Of a DNA stretch of 49,790 nt, positions 8,459-16,109 are shown in pieces (positions within the stretch are counted from its first letter, which is position 1; every line of letters starts with the position of its first letter). The stretch lies in assembly GCA_019115165.1 (NCBI GenBank), contig DXEB01000045.1, forward strand, positions 1 through 49,790. Direction: 5' to 3'. This stretch comes from Candidatus Anaerotignum merdipullorum (GTDB lineage: Bacteria > Bacillota > Clostridia > Lachnospirales > Anaerotignaceae). Below the pieces are notes generated by a model. That model was not told where the DNA came from. It searched no databases and worked only from the letters and a program-made list of their open reading frames with translations. A program made the position numbers and the translations under genes.

Positions 8459-9937
8459 ATGGACGGATACGATATTTATCGGGATATTGCAGAACGAACC
8501 GGCGGAGACATTTATATTGGTGTTGTTGGTCCTGTACGAACGGGAAAATCTACATTTATCAAACGATTTATGGATTTATTGGTGTTGCCAAATATTGAGA
8601 ACACATATACGAGAGAGCGTGCCAAAGATGAACTGCCTCAGTCGGCTTCTGGCAGAAATATTATGACAACAGAGCCGAAGTTTGTGCCAAATGAAGCAGT
8701 GGAAATTTCGGTGGGTGACAATACGGATTTTCGTGTGCGTATGATCGACTGTGTCGGATATCTGGTGCCGGAAGCGGAAGGTCATATGGATGGAGATATG
8801 CCAAGGATGGTACATACACCATGGTCAGAAACAACTATGCCCTTTGCAGAGGCTGCGGAAACAGGAACGTGTAAAGTTATAACAGACCATTCTACGGTGG
8901 GGATTGTAGTTACGACCGATGGCAGCGTTACAGAATTGGATCGAGAAAATTATTTGGAAGCGGAGGCGCGTGTCATAGCAGAATTGCAGGCATTGGGCAA
9001 ACCGTTTGTCGTGCTGTTAAACACAGCGACACCGTATGCACAGGAGACGCAGACGCTGCGTGCAGAGATGGAGACGCAGTATGGTGTGCCGGTACTGGCA
9101 GTGAATGTAGCGCAACTAAAAGCAGATGATATCCGCGCGATATTGGAACGGATTCTGTACCGTTTTCCACTCAAAGAACTGCGGTTTTATTTCCCTGGAT
9201 GGGTGGAGACACTGGAAGAGGAACATTGGCTGAAACAGGAAATGATTGCATCATTGAAACAGACCATGGAGCGGGCAAATCGATTGGAAGATATTGTACC
9301 GGCAGTGACAGAGATGACACAGGCGGAGCATTTGAAAAAAGCGGATACAGAACGGATCTTGCCGGGAGAAGGAGCCGCAGAAATTTCTCTGTCCTTTGCA
9401 GATGGTTTGTTTTATCAGATTCTTAGTGAAACTGTAGATATTCCCATTGAAAATGACTATGCACTGGTGGAAACGATACGAATGTTGTCAGAAATTAAGA
9501 AAGAATATGATAAAATATCTGGAGCATTGGGGGAAGTGAAACGAAAAGGTTATGGCGTGGTAACACCTGCATTTGAAGAAATTACGTTGGAAAAACCGGA
9601 GGTATTTCGACAGGGAAATCGGTATGGTATTCAATTAAAAGCCAAAGGAGAGTCCATACATTTGATTAAAGCAGATGTGGAAACAGAGGTTTCTCCAATT
9701 ATTGGAAATGAGGAACAATCCAAGGAATTCATTGATCATTTGATTGCAGATTACGCTACGGATCCCGATAAAATTTGGGATTTGAACATTTTCGGTCGTA
9801 CGCTGCGATCAATGATTAATGATGGAATGCAGAACAAAATTTACCGCATGCCAGAAGACGCACAAATGAAATTGCAGGAAACACTGCAAAAAATTGTCAA
9901 CGAGGGAAGTGGCGGTTTGATCTGCATTTTGTTGTAA
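8459..9937 (+). CDS. spoIVA: Stage IV sporulation protein A (SpoIVA)
   Basis: Cytoskeleton-like ATPase that polymerises on the forespore surface and forms the base layer of the spore coat. The frame is open from 8390, but ATG 8459 follows AGGAGGG and begins MDGYDIYRDIAERTGGDIYI, which lines up with the start of Bacillus SpoIVA. The protein is 492 residues, the same length as the Bacillus protein. Visible are the Walker A motif GPVRTGKS at residues 24-31, DELPQSASGRNIMTTEPKFV, the DCVGY switch, TDGSVTELDRENYLEAEARV, and the conserved C-terminal NEGSGGLICILL. Its presence indicates a sporulation programme in the host. Its own terminator is interrupted (see 9935-9957 and 13120-13143). Confidence 0.97.
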   Translation: MDGYDIYRDIAERTGGDIYIGVVGPVRTGKSTFIKRFMDLLVLPNIENTYTRERAKDELPQSASGRNIMTTEPKFVPNEAVEISVGDNTDFRVRMIDCVGYLVPEAEGHMDGDMPRMVHTPWSETTMPFAEAAETGTCKVITDHSTVGIVVTTDGSVTELDRENYLEAEARVIAELQALGKPFVVLLNTATPYAQETQTLRAEMETQYGVPVLAVNVAQLKADDIRAILERILYRFPLKELRFYFPGWVETLEEEHWLKQEMIASLKQTMERANRLEDIVPAVTEMTQAEHLKKADTERILPGEGAAEISLSFADGLFYQILSETVDIPIENDYALVETIRMLSEIKKEYDKISGALGEVKRKGYGVVTPAFEEITLEKPEVFRQGNRYGIQLKAKGESIHLIKADVETEVSPIIGNEEQSKEFIDHLIADYATDPDKIWDLNIFGRTLRSMINDGMQNKIYRMPEDAQMKLQETLQKIVNEGSGGLICILL

Positions 9938-9957
9938 GAAAAAACAGGGGCATCGAT
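9935..9957. repeat. Left arm of the split spoIVA/yeiH bidirectional terminator
   Basis: The arm begins at the spoIVA stop codon: TAAG, six A, then CAGGGGCATCGAT. Its inverted partner is at 13120-13143, about 3.16 kb away. Joined, the two would make a strong hairpin with A- and T-tracts on both sides, fitting a shared terminator for two convergent genes. Confidence 0.8.
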
Positions 9958-9965
9958 TATCCGCA

Positions 9966-9981
9966 CACCTATAAGGAAGTA
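9966..9981 (+). repeat. Imperfect terminal inverted repeat, left end of the inserted block
   Basis: CACCTATAAGGAAGTA, 13 of 16 identical to the reverse complement of 13094-13109. It starts 8 bases inside the left terminator arm. Confidence 0.45.
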
Positions 9982-9992
9982 ATCGTATCTTG

Positions 9993-10030
9993 CAGGGCAG
10001 CATGGCAAATTGCTATGCTGTCCTGTTTTT
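9993..10030 (+). terminator. Terminator at the left end of the inserted block
   Basis: CAGGGCAGCAT (9993-10003) pairs with ATGCTGTCCTG (10015-10025) with one G-T pair, then five T. It is oriented to stop plus-strand transcription coming out of spoIVA, so it may now replace the interrupted native terminator. Confidence 0.75.
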
Positions 10031-10095
10031 GTCATGCCTATTCGGTGTACAATAAAGTGCTGCAAGTTTTTCAATCTGCAATGCTTTATTTTTTA

Positions 10096-10623
10096 TCATT
10101 CTGTGCGTCCGCTATATTCGCTTTTAATGATTTCAAACATATCTTCCGGGCTTTCTTTACAACCGCTTTTCAGCCAGATTTTTATGATTTGGGTAATGCC
10201 TGCTTTGAAGAATTCCATGTGATACTCGATAAATCTGTTCTGGAAATGCCTATGGGCAAGAGCAGTGTCATACCGGAAGATTTTGTAGTTGTTATCATAT
10301 CCCAACTTGAAATAGGTCTTGTAGAAGATTTGGTTGTCTTTGATATGCCGGAACAGTTTCAAATAATCGTTACTGTTGAACCCTTGCGTGACTTCCTCTC
10401 TGTACAAATTGGACACTTCGTTTTCCAGTTTATCCCGGATTGCATCGGCTAACCCATAAATATCCGTGTAGTTCGCGTAGAATGTCGTTCTGTTCAGTCC
10501 AGCGCGTTTGCAAATATTCGACACGCTGATTTCGTTCAATTCTTTTGTTTGAAGCAATTCAATAAAAGCTTTCTCGATACGCTCCATAGACTCTTTTTTT
10601 CGCTTGTTATTTGGTGTATTCAT
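10096..10623 (-). CDS. TetR/AcrR-family regulator
   Basis: A 175-residue regulator with an N-terminal TetR-type helix-turn-helix: IEKAFIELLQTKELNEIS then VSNICKRAGLNRTTFYANYT, about residues 15-55. The C-terminal part contains the FYKTYFKLG...HFQNRFIEYHMEFFKAGIT pattern typical of the DhaS-like C-terminal group. The start has AAAGGAG at the right distance. It is transcribed divergently from a three-gene membrane-protein operon and two copies of one palindrome lie between them, so it probably represses both itself and that operon. The inducer is unknown. Confidence 0.88.
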   Translation of the reverse strand: MNTPNNKRKKESMERIEKAFIELLQTKELNEISVSNICKRAGLNRTTFYANYTDIYGLADAIRDKLENEVSNLYREEVTQGFNSNDYLKLFRHIKDNQIFYKTYFKLGYDNNYKIFRYDTALAHRHFQNRFIEYHMEFFKAGITQIIKIWLKSGCKESPEDMFEIIKSEYSGRTE

Positions 10624-10640
10624 AAAAAACTCCTTTATCT

Positions 10641-10722
10641 CAACAGTTGTTGGTAAATTGATGATTGTTTTCCGTCTACAAGTCTATTATACTTGACTTA
10701 CAAAAAAACAACAACTGTTGTT
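10641..10722. promoter_or_regulatory. Two TetR operator candidates and the divergent promoter region
   Basis: The perfect palindrome AACAACTGTTGTT (10710-10722, central base T) recurs in inverted orientation as CAACAGTTG with flanking TTG at 10641-10652. One copy lies near each start codon. A minus-strand -10 box TATAAT (10686-10691 on the plus strand, read in reverse) has a TTGTTG-like -35 within or next to the 10710 palindrome. A plus-strand TTGACT is at 10693-10698. Both promoters would be covered by regulator bound here. Confidence 0.65.
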
Positions 10723-10747
10723 TTAATATTTTGGAGGTGCTTATCAG

Positions 10748-11119
10748 ATGAAAAAAAGCAGTTTTGTAGCAATGGTATTGGGAACGGTCAGCGTTGTCCT
10801 ATTCGCACTCGGCATGTGTATGGCAACCATCTCGGAGTGGAACGCATTTAAGCCGGGTATTATTTTCGGCTGCGTTGGTCTGCTTCTCGGACTCATCACG
10901 CTGATTGTATGGAGAAAAATGGAACATAAGCAGCCGATCCATATTAACGGAAAGACTGTTCTAACTGTCATTATTGGTGTGGTCGGTGCTTTAGCACTGG
11001 GCGTAGGTATGTGCTTTAGCATGGTCTGGGGCAAATTGGTTATGGGCGTTGTAATCGGTCTTGTTGGAATGGTCGTTTTACTTTGCCTGATCCCTCTGAC
11101 AAAAGGTATTAAGGATTGA
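10748..11119 (+). CDS. Small four-helix membrane protein of unknown function
   Basis: A 123-residue protein with four hydrophobic segments, near residues 5-28, 37-56, 70-92 and 96-117. The short loops carry a few charges (WRKMEHKQ between the second and third). The third and fourth segments are glycine-rich (VIIGVVGALALGVGM, VVIGLVGMVVLLCLI). The two halves look like an internal duplication: both contain an ALGVGMC / ALGMCM pattern. TTGGAGGTG precedes the ATG. It is the first gene of the TetR-controlled operon and overlaps the next gene by four bases. No known family is recognised. Confidence 0.7.
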   Translation: MKKSSFVAMVLGTVSVVLFALGMCMATISEWNAFKPGIIFGCVGLLLGLITLIVWRKMEHKQPIHINGKTVLTVIIGVVGALALGVGMCFSMVWGKLVMGVVIGLVGMVVLLCLIPLTKGIKD

Positions 11120-11814
11120 AGCTGCATCAGAAAGCCATATCGCTGATTGTCAAAACAAAGATAGGTAACAAGATTGTATCAAGCCAGCGTTACCGTATTA
11201 TTCTGTCCGCTGCGGTTGCCTTTGCATTCAATTTACTCTATGCAATATACCATTGCGTACTTGGCGTTCTGAACATTTCATTTTGGTTTATCACGATGTG
11301 TGCTTTCTATGGGATTTTAGCCACAATACGGTTTTCTGCGGTATTGTGTGAGCGTAATCATTACAAATTGCCCTCTGATGATACGGACCTGTTTGTGATG
11401 AAATTTACCGGCATACTGTTAGTCATATTGGGTATTGTGCTTGCAACCATCAATTATGTCAGTCTGTCGCAGAATATTGCCACAAAACACGAAGAAATCA
11501 TTATGATAACGATTGCGACCTACACCTTTTATAAAATCACAATGGCAATCGTGAAAGCCGTAAAGCAACACAAAAATCCCTCTCCACTATTAAAGACAAT
11601 CCGAAGTATCGGTTATGCGGAAGTATCTGCTTCTATATTAACTTTACAGCGGTCTATGCTTGTTTCCTTTGGTTCAATGGATAGCAGACAGATGCGCTTT
11701 CTGAACGCAATGACGGGAGCCGTTGTATGCGTATTTATACTGATACTCGGTCTGTCCATGATAGTAAAATCACGAAGAAAGGAACAGGAAATATGGCAAA
11801 ATCAAAACTTGTAG
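11116..11814 (+). CDS. Membrane protein of unknown function
   Basis: A 232-residue protein starting with TTG in a TTGA overlap with the stop of the previous gene, an arrangement that supports translational coupling; a weak AAGG precedes it. Hydrophobic segments are near residues 29-48, 54-72, 92-115, 126-145 and 200-222. The N-terminus is basic (LHQKAISLIVKTKIGNK). It sits between two other small genes in the TetR-controlled operon and overlaps the following gene by 22 bases. I do not recognise a family; a transport or envelope role is only a guess. Confidence 0.65.
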   Translation: MKLHQKAISLIVKTKIGNKIVSSQRYRIILSAAVAFAFNLLYAIYHCVLGVLNISFWFITMCAFYGILATIRFSAVLCERNHYKLPSDDTDLFVMKFTGILLVILGIVLATINYVSLSQNIATKHEEIIMITIATYTFYKITMAIVKAVKQHKNPSPLLKTIRSIGYAEVSASILTLQRSMLVSFGSMDSRQMRFLNAMTGAVVCVFILILGLSMIVKSRRKEQEIWQNQNL

Positions 11815-11993
11815 AAGCAAATGAGAAAATAGCAGAAAAAGTTGTTGACACCTATAAAAAAATGGAAGATACGGTTGTCGGTGGCTACGCCAAAATCGAG
11901 GACGCTTTTATTGACCGCTATCTAACGAAAGACGGGGAAACCATTGAAGAAGCAAAAGCAAGATTGAATCGGGAACATCATACATTAGAATAA
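11793..11993 (+). CDS. Small soluble helical protein of unknown function
   Basis: A 66-residue charged protein. ATG 11793 is preferred because AAAGGAACAGG lies just upstream; the frame is open from 11727. The sequence repeats one pattern: KIAEKVVDTYKKMEDTVVGG and then YAKIEDAFIDRYLTKDG, suggesting amphipathic helices of about 18 residues. The C-terminus reads EAKARLNREHHTLE. It has no hydrophobic segment, so it may sit on the inner face with the two membrane proteins of its operon. Function is unknown. Confidence 0.65.
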   Translation: MAKSKLVEANEKIAEKVVDTYKKMEDTVVGGYAKIEDAFIDRYLTKDGETIEEAKARLNREHHTLE

Positions 11994-12007
11994 TTTTATA
12001 CAGTCAA

Positions 12008-12036
12008 CGCCCATGCGGTTTTATGCTGCATGGGCG
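12008..12036 (+). terminator. Hairpin after the TetR-controlled operon
   Basis: A perfect 9-bp stem CGCCCATGC / GCATGGGCG with an 11-base loop, 15 bases past the last stop. The tail is only moderately T-rich (CTTGCTATTTTG), so termination may be partial. Confidence 0.6.
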
Positions 12037-12080
12037 CTTGCTATTTTGCCTCCTGCTTGGGAAGGAAGCGGGTAAAAAGT

Positions 12081-12519
12081 ATGAGAAATAGTGGGCAATA
12101 CCGGGAGGACATAGAGCGTACTTTTAACGCTTTTTACAAGATTGTTCTTTACTGCACGGCGCTGGACACTTGCAAGAAAATACGGAGAAAGCGGCAGTTT
12201 GAAGGATCTCTCAATGATCTTCGGGAGTTTGATTTAGAGCCGGTTGCCCCAGCAGACGGGTATTTTGTGAAATACGATACGCTTACCGTCTTTGCCGTTC
12301 GCGGGAAAATAGTCATTGTGGAAAGTGACCAGTTAGCCACCGCACTTTTGCACTTGCCGAAAAAGCGGCGGGAAGTGCTGTTTTTGCGGTACTATCGGTT
12401 ACAGCGATGCAGAATTCGGGATGATCTGCGGCATTAGCAAAAGTGCAGTTTTCCGCTGGCGAAAGATTGCCTTGCACTGAGAGCGAAAAGAAATAGAGGT
12501 GTTAGAGGATGAAGAATAG
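12081..12519 (+). pseudogene. Frameshifted sigma-70-like regulator of a conjugative element
   Basis: The first part (ATG 12081) reads as a small regulator ending LATALLHLPKKRREVLFLRYY, a sigma region-4 start. At about 12396 the frame shifts by two missing bases or one extra base. The next frame continues GYSDAEFGMICGISKSAVFR and WRKIALH, the expected helix-turn-helix. It then meets an in-frame TGA at 12478 and ends EIEVLEDEE at 12519. Genes of this kind sit in Tn916/Tn1549-like conjugative transposons next to an HTH_16-type gene, and a stub of the latter follows here. The gene cannot make a full product. Confidence 0.75.
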
Positions 12520-12604
12520 GAAGCACAACTTGCTGCCCTATGAAATGATTGTAAGAGCATTTGCCGGGGGAACACCGTCATTCAACCCCATACCGGGTAC
12601 ATAA
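12509..12604 (+). pseudogene. Truncated stub of a conjugative-element HTH_16-type protein
   Basis: Starts inside the end of the previous gene with MKNRKHNLLPYEMIVRA, the characteristic N-terminus of small helix-turn-helix proteins that follow the sigma-like gene in conjugative transposons. After about 17 residues the similarity stops and the frame ends at 12604 after 31 codons. The break suggests a deletion joining this stub to unrelated sequence. Confidence 0.65.
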
Positions 12605-13093
12605 AGTATTTTCCCTACTTTCAAAGCAATATCAACGACGATATTCAGGGCTATTTGAAAGCACACTGAATGGAAGCCTTGCTCAATTTCCACCTTTGCT
12701 GTTGGGTAATCAAGGGGCGCAAACGGATAAACCGCTTGCGTTCTCAATCCATGATGATGTGTTACGCGATAGGAAGGGAGAAAGCCTTGTGCGACACGGC
12801 TTTGCAGCGTTGAAAAGTAAAACATTAAGCGTTTATATTCCCATCCTCAAAAATGATGTCCTATTGCGTAACATTTTGCCATGTTAGCGTGGATATTTAG
12901 ACAGCCAAAAAGTCTTGTTTTATATGGCTTGCAGAGGATAGAAATCGGGTAGGTAATATAATATCTCTTGAAAGTGCAAAAATATCGTTCTATGATTCCA
13001 CATAGCATAGGAAAAGCGGACAAGAAGTTTTTGACCTCTTACCCGCTTTTCGTTGCAACCTGTCTGCCAGCCGTTAAGTTCGTTTGTTTTCAA
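12605..13093. other. Right part of the inserted block, no supported gene
   Basis: About 490 bases without a credible gene. Open frames of about 95-110 codons exist on both strands (one plus-strand frame crosses 12561-12887), but none has a ribosome site or a recognisable family. It is probably residual conjugative-element DNA. Confidence 0.4.
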
Positions 13094-13109
13094 TACTTCT
13101 TGATCGGTG
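13094..13109 (-). repeat. Imperfect terminal inverted repeat, right end of the inserted block
   Basis: Reverse complement CACCGATCAAGAAGTA, 13 of 16 identical to 9966-9981, ending 10 bases inside the right terminator arm. Confidence 0.45.
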
Positions 13110-13119
13110 GTTGGCTTTG

Positions 13120-13143
13120 ATCGATGCCCCTGTTTTTTTCTTA
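13120..13143. repeat. Right arm of the split spoIVA/yeiH bidirectional terminator
   Basis: ATCGATGCCCCTG, seven T, CTTA: the inverted partner of 9935-9957 with one A/T length difference. It is followed 66 bases later by the end of the convergent yeiH-like gene. Confidence 0.8.
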
Positions 13144-13209
13144 AGAGAGAGATATCGTGAAGAGATTACGGCAGGAAAAGCAGAGAACATATGTCGAACC
13201 CATGGTATG

Positions 13210-14238
13210 TTACAACATGCCAAGTACATGCTGCATGCCAAGGCTGACCAAAGAAATACAAAGCCAACAACAGAATCCCATGAGGATTGGTTTACCGCCA
13301 GATTTTACCAGTCTTACAATATCGGTATTGAGTCCAATGGCTGCCATTGCCATGACAATGAAAAATTTGGATAATGTTTTCAAAGGCGCAAATACCGTAC
13401 TGTTGACCCCGTTCATGGTGCAGACTGTGGTAATGACAGATGCCAAAACAAAGAACAGGATGAAAAAAGGAAAAATTTTCTTCAAGCTGTAATTGTTTTG
13501 TTCAATGCCGGCGGTATGTTTCATTTTATGGGTTTGATAAAATGCAAGTACTAAAGTAATCGGAATGATTGCCAGAGTACGTGTCAGTTTTACAATGGTT
13601 GCGATATCCAAGGTGTTTGCACCAGGATGCATACCATCCCATGCAGAAGCTGCTGCAGTGACAGAAGATGTGTCATTAACTGCTGTTCCTGCGAACAATC
13701 CAAATCCTTCGTTGCTCAACCCTAATATTCCGCCTAAAGACGGAAAAATCAAAGCCGCCAGTACGTTAAAAAGAAAAATAACCGATATTGCCTGGGCAAT
13801 TTCTTCATCGTTGGCACGTATGACAGGTGCTGTGGCAGCAATAGCAGAACCGCCGCAAATAGAAGAGCCAACCCCAATCAATACGGAGATATTACTGGGC
13901 ATCTTCATCAAACGATACAAAATATAAGAAACAATCAGTGAGGTTGCGATGGTAGAGAGAATGATCGGCAAAGAAGAAGCGCCGACTTTTGCTATTTCAG
14001 AAAGATTCAGCCCAAATCCAAGCAAGATTACCGCATATTGGAGTATTTTTTTGGAAGTATACGCAATTCCAGGTTGACAGGTAGTCTTTTGTTTCCAGAA
14101 AAGAGTAAGTACCATACCAATTAAGATGGCAAATACGGGAGCGCCAACTACCGGCAGCATTTGACCCAAGAACCAACATGGAATGGCAATCAGAAAGCAT
14201 AAGAGAAGACCAGGTATTTTTTCTGCTTGTTGAGACAT
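13210..14238 (-). CDS. YeiH/UPF0324-family putative sulfate exporter
   Basis: A 342-residue polytopic inner-membrane protein of the YeiH family (UPF0324, Cons_hypoth698), with about ten hydrophobic segments. Members are described as putative sulfate exporters, on indirect evidence. The ATG at 14238 follows AAAGGAGG; upstream in-frame codons lack a site. Conserved features are [26 protein letters not shown], the glycine-rich [19 protein letters not shown], and [28 protein letters not shown] and [10 protein letters not shown] follow in the C-terminal half. A LysR regulator lies just upstream on the same strand with its own terminator between, so it is probably the regulator of this exporter, as is common for the family. 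Confidence 0.88.
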   Translation of the reverse strand: MSQQAEKIPGLLLCFLIAIPCWFLGQMLPVVGAPVFAILIGMVLTLFWKQKTTCQPGIAYTSKKILQYAVILLGFGLNLSEIAKVGASSLPIILSTIATSLIVSYILYRLMKMPSNISVLIGVGSSICGGSAIAATAPVIRANDEEIAQAISVIFLFNVLAALIFPSLGGILGLSNEGFGLFAGTAVNDTSSVTAAASAWDGMHPGANTLDIATIVKLTRTLAIIPITLVLAFYQTHKMKHTAGIEQNNYSLKKIFPFFILFFVLASVITTVCTMNGVNSTVFAPLKTLSKFFIVMAMAAIGLNTDIVRLVKSGGKPILMGFCCWLCISLVSLGMQHVLGML

Positions 14239-14286
14239 ATGAATCCTCCTTTTATTGATAAAACATACAACTGAATAATTGATGTC

Positions 14287-14314
14287 AGTATAACATAAAT
14301 TTTCCATTTGTAAA
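14287..14314 (-). promoter_or_regulatory. Promoter of the yeiH-like gene
   Basis: On the minus strand TTTACA (14309-14314), 16 bases, TATACT (14287-14292), about 50 bases before the start codon. The flank around 14315-14350 is very AT-rich with ATTATTTG-like repeats, a plausible LysR binding area. Confidence 0.55.
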
Positions 14315-14355
14315 AATGATAAATAATTATTTGACAATAATTTGAAATTATAGAT

Positions 14356-14387
14356 AAAAAGCTCTTGCCCGTTTTGTGGGGCAAGAG
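14356..14387 (-). terminator. Terminator of the lysR gene
   Basis: A perfect 9-bp stem CTCTTGCCC / GGGCAAGAG (14362-14370, 14379-14387), followed on the minus strand by a C and five T. It separates the LysR gene from the exporter gene. Confidence 0.85.
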
Positions 14388-14411
14388 TCTTCTATCTAAT
14401 ACAAAGAATGG

Positions 14412-15299
14412 TTAAGAGCAGATATGATAAATATGACACAGTTCTTCTAGGAGTTGTTTTTGCGTGAAATCGTCTCGGCAGACCAGATTGATTTCTCGAA
14501 ATGTCTGAAAATGCTCAATGGGGATTACCTTTAGTTGTCCGTTGTGTTCTTCCGTAATACAGGTGGAGTGGGCGATAACAGAAACACCGAGATTGGATTG
14601 AACCAATTCTTTGATGGTTGATACGTTATCCATTTCCAGCATTACGTGAAAATTTTTTAGAGTTTCGCCACAACCAAATAAAAATGTTTCAAATAGGCGT
14701 CGTGTTCCAGCCCCTTGTGGACGGATAATTAAACGTTCTTTTTTTAATTCCGAAAGAGAAACACTGCTGCGATCTGCAAATGGATGTTTCGGAGAAACAA
14801 TCAGGCAAAGATAATCGGTATCCAGTAAAATGGAGGTCAATCCTTCTTCTGCAATTTTTCCTTCTACAATGGCAATATCCACTTCATATGTTTTTAATTT
14901 ATTGGAGATGGATGGAAGCGTGTCGGTTATAATCGTAATTTTGGTATCTGGATGCTGATTGCAGTATGTTGCAAGAATCCGTGGCACGATATTTTCTTCT
15001 GCAGAAGGAGTAATACCAATGACAAAGCGATGAACTCCATTGCGATACGCGTCAATGTCGTTTCGTAAATTATTATATAAAGCAATTTCTCGACGGGCAT
15101 ATTTCTCCAATATTTTGCCTTCGGGTGTCAGAATCATTCCTTTGGTATTTTTCAGAAAGATTTTGATGTTGTATTCTTGTTCCAATCCACGAATGTGTTG
15201 GCTGACAGCAGGCTGTGTCAGCGAAAGCATTCGGGCTGCCTTGGTGTAACTTTGTGCTTCAATCAAAGCCAGCAGCGTAGTGAGTTTTGCATCTATCAT
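14412..15299 (-). CDS. LysR-family transcriptional regulator
   Basis: A 295-residue LysR-type regulator. The N-terminal winged helix-turn-helix (residues 1-60) reads LLALIEAQSYTKAARMLSLT then QPAVSQHIRGLEQEYNIKIF. The effector domain contains VIGITPSAEENIVPRILATY, VDIAIVEGKIAEEG, a C-terminal RPQGAGTRRLFE and LGVSVIAHS. GAGGAG precedes the ATG. Its gene lies between the YeiH-like exporter downstream and the divergent MgtC-like gene upstream, so it could act on either; family custom points to the exporter. The effector is unknown. Confidence 0.9.
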   Translation of the reverse strand: MIDAKLTTLLALIEAQSYTKAARMLSLTQPAVSQHIRGLEQEYNIKIFLKNTKGMILTPEGKILEKYARREIALYNNLRNDIDAYRNGVHRFVIGITPSAEENIVPRILATYCNQHPDTKITIITDTLPSISNKLKTYEVDIAIVEGKIAEEGLTSILLDTDYLCLIVSPKHPFADRSSVSLSELKKERLIIRPQGAGTRRLFETFLFGCGETLKNFHVMLEMDNVSTIKELVQSNLGVSVIAHSTCITEEHNGQLKVIPIEHFQTFREINLVCRDDFTQKQLLEELCHIYHICS

Positions 15300-15351
15300 A
15301 AAAGAACTCCTCTTTATTAAAAAATTTTATATCTTGGGAAAATAATATAAT

Positions 15352-15380
15352 TTGATATTATCATTCAACATTGATATAAT
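15352..15380 (+). promoter_or_regulatory. Promoter of the mgtC-like gene
   Basis: TTGATA (15352-15357), 17-base spacer, perfect TATAAT (15375-15380), 36 bases ahead of the ATG. Confidence 0.75.
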
Positions 15381-15416
15381 CAAGTTAAATCATGTTAAGA
15401 AAGATGGGGTGAGTCT

Positions 15417-16109
15417 ATGTTTTGGGAAGACTTGTTATTGTCCATCATAAAAGAATCGGAATTTGTGCTGCGATTGATTTTATCCTGTATATGCGGTGGT
15501 ATTGTGGGATATGAAAGAAGTCGGAGGAAGAAAGAAGCAGGAATCCGTACACATATTATTGTTGCTTTAGGAGCTGCAATGATGATGATTGTATCAAAGT
15601 ATGCGTTTTTTGATGTGTTGGCATATCGAGATTTGACGGTAGATGCATCCAGAATTGCGGCAAATGTGATTACTGGTATTTCTTTCTTGGGAGCAGGCGT
15701 CATTTTTGTACGCGGTATTTCGATACGCGGTTTAACAACTGCGGCTGGTATTTGGGCAACTGCTGGCGTTGGTTTGGCGATCGGCGGAGGGCTATATGTA
15801 GTTGGGATTGCAACAACGTTGTTGATTCTGTTGATTCAGGTAGTGCTCCATGATTGTTTGCGAAAATGGGATGGACCTGTGTATGGAACCATTTCCGTTA
15901 CTTATGAAAATATGGAAAACGGGATGGAATGGATCAAACAGGAATTAGAAATTCGCGACATTATGATTCATAATATTAAAATGGAACAAAATACAGCGGA
16001 ACACCGAACTACGATTACCATGCAGGTTAGCGGTGAAAAGGATGCAACATGTTCGGACTTAGCAGAATATTTGGCACATCATCCCAATGTCCGAGGATTT
16101 AGCATATAA
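15417..16109 (+). CDS. MgtC/SapB-family membrane protein
   Basis: A 230-residue membrane protein of the MgtC/SapB/YhiD family. The hydrophobic N-terminal domain has about five segments. It includes the signature GGIVGYERSRRKKEAGIRTH (about residues 31-50), then HIIVALGAAMMMIV, VITGISFLGAGVIFV and RGLTTAAGIWATAGVGLAIG. The C-terminal 80 residues (EQNTAEHRTTITMQVSGEKD) look like the ACT-like soluble domain seen in MgtC. MgtC acts on membrane ATP synthase or magnesium homeostasis in some bacteria; in Clostridia the role is not established. It is divergent from the LysR gene and has its own strong promoter. Confidence 0.9.
   Translation: MFWEDLLLSIIKESEFVLRLILSCICGGIVGYERSRRKKEAGIRTHIIVALGAAMMMIVSKYAFFDVLAYRDLTVDASRIAANVITGISFLGAGVIFVRGISIRGLTTAAGIWATAGVGLAIGGGLYVVGIATTLLILLIQVVLHDCLRKWDGPVYGTISVTYENMENGMEWIKQELEIRDIMIHNIKMEQNTAEHRTTITMQVSGEKDATCSDLAEYLAHHPNVRGFSI

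Larger units (their letters stand above)
9958..13119. mobile_element. Inserted block of about 3.16 kb, probably a degenerate mobile element
   Basis: The limits are set by the two terminator arms that it separates. Just inside both ends are imperfect inverted repeats: CACCTATAAGGAAGTA (9966-9981) and, on the opposite strand, CACCGATCAAGAAGTA (13094-13109), 13 of 16 identical. The block carries a TetR regulator with two operator-like sites, three small genes, and decayed regulators typical of Tn916/Tn1549-like conjugative elements. I find no integrase or transposase, so the block is either non-mobile today or moved in trans. Exact ends and target duplication cannot be decided from one sequence. 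Confidence 0.65.

Noticed and set aside
12561..12887. Open frame of 108 codons in the inserted block
   Set aside because: No ribosome site and no recognisable family; the opposite strand is equally open. Left as unannotated residual element DNA.
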